From positions 3,720,001 through 3,784,000 of the forward strand of contig NC_134942.1 in NCBI RefSeq assembly GCF_051020765.1: 64,000 bases of DNA. Direction: 5' to 3'. Both the position numbers and the translations under genes were made by a program. Numbering within the stretch: position 1 is the first letter of the stretch; each line of letters opens with the position of its first letter. This document shows positions 59,808 through 64,000 of the stretch, in pieces. The DNA is from Lasioglossum baleicum (lineage: Eukaryota > Arthropoda > Insecta > Hymenoptera > Halictidae). The notes under the pieces are model-generated. The model was given only the letters and a program-made list of their open reading frames with translations. It made no database searches and was not told the origin of the DNA.

Positions 59808-62705
59808 TTAAAGATTGTAAACAGTATTGTCGAGATTGTGATAAGCCATTTGGTTGTCGATCCATTCGCGAACGTAAGCAACATTAGCATAAACACCGGG
59901 TGTAGCATCCTCACCGCAACCGATTCCCCATGCGACGATGCCAGCCTGCTGGTATCTCGTCGGATCTTTCCTGCTCGGACACACGAGAGGACTGCCTCCA
60001 TCGCCCTGAACAAACAAATACAATGCCATTAGACTCCTATACGCTCAACCTCTTAAATATTAGACTGTAAATAGAATCATTATCGGCTCTTGAAACGAAT
60101 ATTCCACACGTATTTTCTTCCATCGCTCATCGTTCACGTTCAGGGATTGAAAGATTGCCTACAAAATGTGAATACAGGCCACATTTATCTCGGAAACTGT
60201 CAATCGTAGAGAAAACATTCAAATACTCAGCTTGTGTGACTTTGTCCGTGTTCAATTGGTCCTGAACGTATGAATGCAGAAGTTAACACTAACCTTATCA
60301 CGACAGGTCAAATGACCGGTTTATAAAGATGTTCCCATTAGAAACTATTACATCAATTTATTTATTCAAGCACATATTGCTATCAAAATTGTGAGAAATC
60401 GAAATAAGTTCTGTCTTCACCTCTTGTACTCGGTACGGTTAGTGTTAATGAATAAATTATAGTGGATTAATGAGCGAAATATGTACCTTGCAAGTGTCTT
60501 TGCCAGGCTCCCCACCGGCGCAGATGAAAGACTCGTGGAGCTGGAAGTACTTTCCTAATCTCGTACCCCGCAGACTGGCCTGACACGTGTCGCGTGGTAC
60601 CACAGGTAAATCGACCTTTTTCAGGATTACCTGGTAGTGGCCGTCCTTACCTGGAATAGTCATTAGGATTTATGGATATTGTATTATTTTCGACTGTTTT
60701 TAAAGTCAGTAACTTGGCAATAACCCTCCTTGCCTGCAATAATCATTAGAAATTTATGGATATTGTAGGGATATTATATTATTTTCGATCTTTGAAAGTC
60801 ACCAACTTCAGTCTCTGACAATAGAACATATAACGGATTGTTTAACAAAAACCAGAGACATCTGTTCGAGCTCTATTAAATCTGCACGTTCCTATGAAGG
60901 AGTAGATTGATGAGACGACGCGCTTACCGAATCTATCCTTGCCCCAGCCGCTGGCGAAGCACCGAGATCCATCATAAATGACGTTTGGGTCCGGAAGACA
61001 CACCACATCGACGTTCTCCGCGAGTTCGACCGGCTCGCTCAAGATCAAGATCGCGAAATCGTAGTAGAGAGCTCCGGGATAGTACTTGTCGTGGACGATC
61101 ACCTTTTGCGCGATGCGATCCTGATGAGGATAGATCTCGTTCCTCGTCTGCGTGTCCCATTCACCTGCTCTGATCTTCAGGGTGGATGGCTCTTTCCTGT
61201 CAATTCGATCAATATTAGAATCTTAGTTTCTTTACTATTTTCCCATACGACGAATAACTAATTAACCTATCCAATACCCAAACTCTTGATTCGAATTTTG
61301 ATCCTACTTCTTCGAGATTAACGTAAGCTCACCCATGGACGCAATGGGCAGCGGTCAGAACAGCCTGCTTATGGATCAAAGATCCTCCGCACTGGTAGAT
61401 CGGCAAGCTCTCCTTGCCGTCTCCGATGATCTCGTCCTTTATGATCGCCACCATCCACGGGAACTCGCCGAACTTGGTTTCATTGTTTTTGTCCCCGGTA
61501 ATTCTGAAGCCGACGCCATCAGGGTTTCGTTGACCGCAACCTTTCCTCTCAACACGGGGCGGTGTAACTTGGTGGCCAGGTTCCACCTTGTCTGGAGGTT
61601 TACAGCAAACATCGAAATAGTCGGTACATTCTCCGCCGCTTCTGTATCGGTAACAAGATCATTACCCTTTACTGCTCAAAAGGTTGGAAAGTGGGTATAC
61701 CTGGGTTCTCCCTATCTGTACTACAATTGCCATAACCTTTCATGCGGAAAATCGCCAAGCAAACCGAACCGATCATCGCACCGTCATTGTCAAGAGTAGG
61801 CTGGTGTTTACTCAAACATAAGCTTATCTCATTATTAACTTGTTGAAATGGTAGACTACAGATCTTCATGCAAAGTAAAGATTGCAGCAAACACGAGCCA
61901 AACAGAAATGTCTTTGTTCCTTTAATGTAATGGATACTCTTGAGTCTATAATGTCAAAACAATGTACTTTAAAGAACTAAACATTGATTAAACATTGCCC
62001 GATCCACTTTGTGCATGGTTTATCTGCATCCGAGCAGAACGAACGATTTTATCGATCTCGAAATCGATCGGTTCGGTTTCCGAGGCATTACAGTACAGCT
62101 GAAGGGACATCGGAAGGGTGTATCCAAAGACAGCCTCACGAGTCGTGTCAGATAACAACGCAACGTGCACAACACATGAAATTCTACTTGTTCATGTTAG
62201 ACTAATCGCCTACGCATGCACGATTAATACTTCTACAGAACTGCACGACAGAGCCGGGCTGATCAGTGCAGACAACACGTGCCAAATAGTGTGCGTGTGT
62301 TTCCATTCTGTAGGGTGGTCTTTGGAGGACTCACTTCTGATCAGGGGATGTAGAGTTAGCACCGAAATCGGACCTGATATCGATCAGCCCGTATCCATCT
62401 ACGATGACTGTCTTATTGTTGCATAGGTAGTAGACTATGCACTCGCAGTCAGTGGGTGGAGGCTTAGGGCTGTTTTGCGTGCCTAAGTAGGTCGTAGGGA
62501 TGGTACTGCTTTGATAGTCAGAGATTAACGCATCCAGACTGCCACCGGATTCCTTATTGTCGGGGGTTGTCCGGCCTTGTTGCTCGGATGACGGTGGAGG
62601 GGTGAAGACGCTGCTGATCAGAACGTCCAACCCAGGTCCTTGTTCCTGCTGAGGAGCAGCTAGGCAATAACTGGCCAAGGCCAGCGTTAAAAATGCTTTC
62701 CACAT
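59808..62705 (-). CDS. clip-domain serine protease homologue, PPAF2-like
   Basis: Exons (minus): 62705-62374, 61641-61333, 61196-60928, 60650-60487 and 60005-59808, total 1272 nt, 423 residues. Phases agree (2, 2, 1, 0). The donor after exon 1 (GTCCGA) is weak. Residues 1-17 are a signal peptide (MWKAFLTLALASYCLAA). A six-cysteine clip domain lies at about 87-123 (CECIVYYLC ... GLIDIR ... VCC), then a linker and an S1 fold. Catalytic His210 (TAAHC) and Asp260 (YYDFAIL) are kept, but the Ser site reads GDGGSP (Gly361), so the protein cannot be a working protease. This matches phenoloxidase-activating factor 2, a haemolymph cofactor that assembles with active proteases to promote prophenoloxidase activation and melanisation. 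A TTTTTATTGCAG acceptor ends at 62716, ten bases before the start codon, so the gene has an upstream untranslated exon. Confidence 0.92.
61854..61915. mobile_element. truncated MITE family H trace in a PPAF2-like intron
   Basis: GTAGACTACAGATCTTCATG followed shortly by AAAGATTGCAGCAAACACGA and GCCAAACAGAAATGTC resembles the left terminus and interior (GGTTGCAGGACACAGGAGCC) of family H with most of the middle lost. It sits in the first intron of the protease homologue. Confidence 0.4.
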
Positions 62706-62715
62706 TGTGCTCGTC

Positions 62716-64000
62716 CTGCAATAAAAAGCCAGATGAGACTTCGCAGACCCCTAAGCGAGGAATAGTTGCCGAATTTTGACCACCTAGGCTGAACCTCGTG
62801 CTCGATCGTCCTTCCATTCAGAATTATTCTTTGAAAAACGGGAAACATTCTGGGAAGCTAAATGGATTAATGTACCAGGTCAGGGGTCGGCAAACTTCTT
62901 TTGGAAAGGGCCGGGTAGCAAGCTCGAAGATATTTACATGGGTAGCTAATTCTACTCATAGAGCAACGAAAACAACCAGGTTCAAAATTACTTTATCAGG
63001 GAAAGTGATATTTTTACACAATGTTTTTTATTTTACGTAATTTGATTTATTTTTTCGTGTCCATTAATCTCGCGTGCCTGATTAAAATCAGGCGGCGGGC
63101 CGTAGTTTGCGGATCCCTGTGCTAGGTGATGAGCAAAAAGAATTTTGAGAAAATTGCAGTGAACACGTTCGCAGCAATTCATATAATTGACAAAGAGGGT
63201 CAGCTGTATTTTTACGCAGCCAATTGTAAAGTGTCTGTACATTCCTAGATGGTTATTGTTTCTAATAATTAGGTGATACTTTTATGAATGTAACGATGAT
63301 CTAATTTAATTCAACAAATGTGTGGAACGACCACATAATCAACGGCTACTAAATTGAGGTTGTTTCCAAAAGTTGAGATTCTTTCGCGACGATTTCGACG
63401 CGAGGATCACGAGATAAATAATATTATGCGACTATAAATAAATCTGGCATCATAGCTCCGCAGATAAAGTACGAGAAACCAGTAAATCGGCGCGACGTAG
63501 AAAATCGGGGAAACAAGATGCGTCGCGATTAAAATTCAGCCGCGGTTAACATTGAGTCGCACTAATCCGTGATACGATCGATCAATTATATGACCAACTA
63601 ATTTGTAAGCTTTACAATTTACAAGTCCGGTGCCACGGTAGATTAATAGATACCGAGGATGAACGCTTAATTGACGGCCGCGCAGGAAGTTGATAATGCT
63701 GTGAATACACCGCGTAAGCTGGATATACTGAATAAATAATGTTCGAGAATCTTGGAAATGAAAAGGCGCGTTCGCGAATAGCTTCTGCGAAGAACATCTT
63801 CGAGTTTTCAAGGCGATCGAGCGCTTCGGAGCGATGATGCGAGTAGATATGTATATTCGAGGGTTCAAGGTGATCGGGTTCGTCGTGGAAGAAGCTGTTG
63901 CACTCGAGGTCCCCGGCGACATGTTCGAGTTGTATGCTGGGAGGTTGAGTTGGGAATGTTGTCGTGATTAGGGTACATACACAAATATGTACAGTGGGGA
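62716..64000. other. upstream region of the protease homologue
   Basis: Besides the hAT-type MITE at 62881-63119, this region should contain the untranslated first exon and promoter of the protease homologue. No immune-element cluster could be assigned with confidence. An open frame at 63536-63922 (minus) shows no recognisable family. Confidence 0.35.
62881..63119. mobile_element. hAT-type MITE
   Basis: Left CAGGGGTCGGCAAACTTCTT and right GTAGTTTGCGGATCCCTG are inverted and carry the widespread hAT terminus CAGGGGTCGGCAAACT. The flanking octamers TACCAGGT and TGCTAGGT share six of eight bases, consistent with an aged 8 bp duplication. 239 bp, non-coding. Confidence 0.75.

Noticed and set aside
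63536..63922. 128-codon minus-strand frame upstream of the protease homologue
   Set aside because: No signal peptide, domain or splice context. It lies in the expected upstream untranslated region.

Overview
This looks like a nuclear segment from an insect, most probably a hymenopteran (ant, bee or wasp). The genes have GT-AG introns. One encodes a clip-domain serine protease homologue of the phenoloxidase cascade, which is an arthropod-specific family. The spacers are rich in CpG, purine-run microsatellites, satellites and short inverted-repeat transposons. No bacterial, organellar or viral features were seen. The order-level placement is an inference.

Four protein genes could be assembled with splice phases that close, plus one orphan coding exon. 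(1) A glycine N-acyltransferase-like GNAT protein lies on the minus strand in four exons from 34245 down to 17456, with a 12.9 kb first intron. (2) TMEM230 lies on the plus strand in three coding exons, 46374-46959. (3) A TOPAZ1-like germ-cell protein lies on the minus strand in ten exons, 55745-47844. It has a CCCH finger, an alpha-helical C-terminal half and a long N-terminal half built from three tiers of internal repeats. (4) A PPAF2-type clip serine protease homologue lies on the minus strand in five exons, 62705-59808, with the catalytic Ser replaced by Gly. A cysteine-rich final exon (58858-58529, minus) belongs to a gene whose start I could not find.

Layout: 1-17.4 kb is non-coding, CpG-rich and full of microsatellites, with a candidate minus-strand first exon and CRE-containing promoter near 9.26-9.5 kb. 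17.4-34.2 kb is the GNAT gene and its transposon-filled introns. 34.2-46.3 kb is a spacer crowded with small DNA transposons (hAT-like with 8 bp target duplications, a TTAA-flanked family, a mariner-like element nested in another element). 46.3-55.7 kb holds TMEM230 and the TOPAZ1-like gene tail to tail, with stops 884 bp apart. 55.7-64 kb holds a repeat-rich spacer, the orphan exon and the protease homologue.

The genes do not form a pathway. The most notable points are the repeat-built, probably fast-evolving TOPAZ1-like gene, an exon start in it that needs either an unusual acceptor or a one-base correction, the orphan secreted-looking exon, and MITEs whose target duplications and nesting can be read directly.
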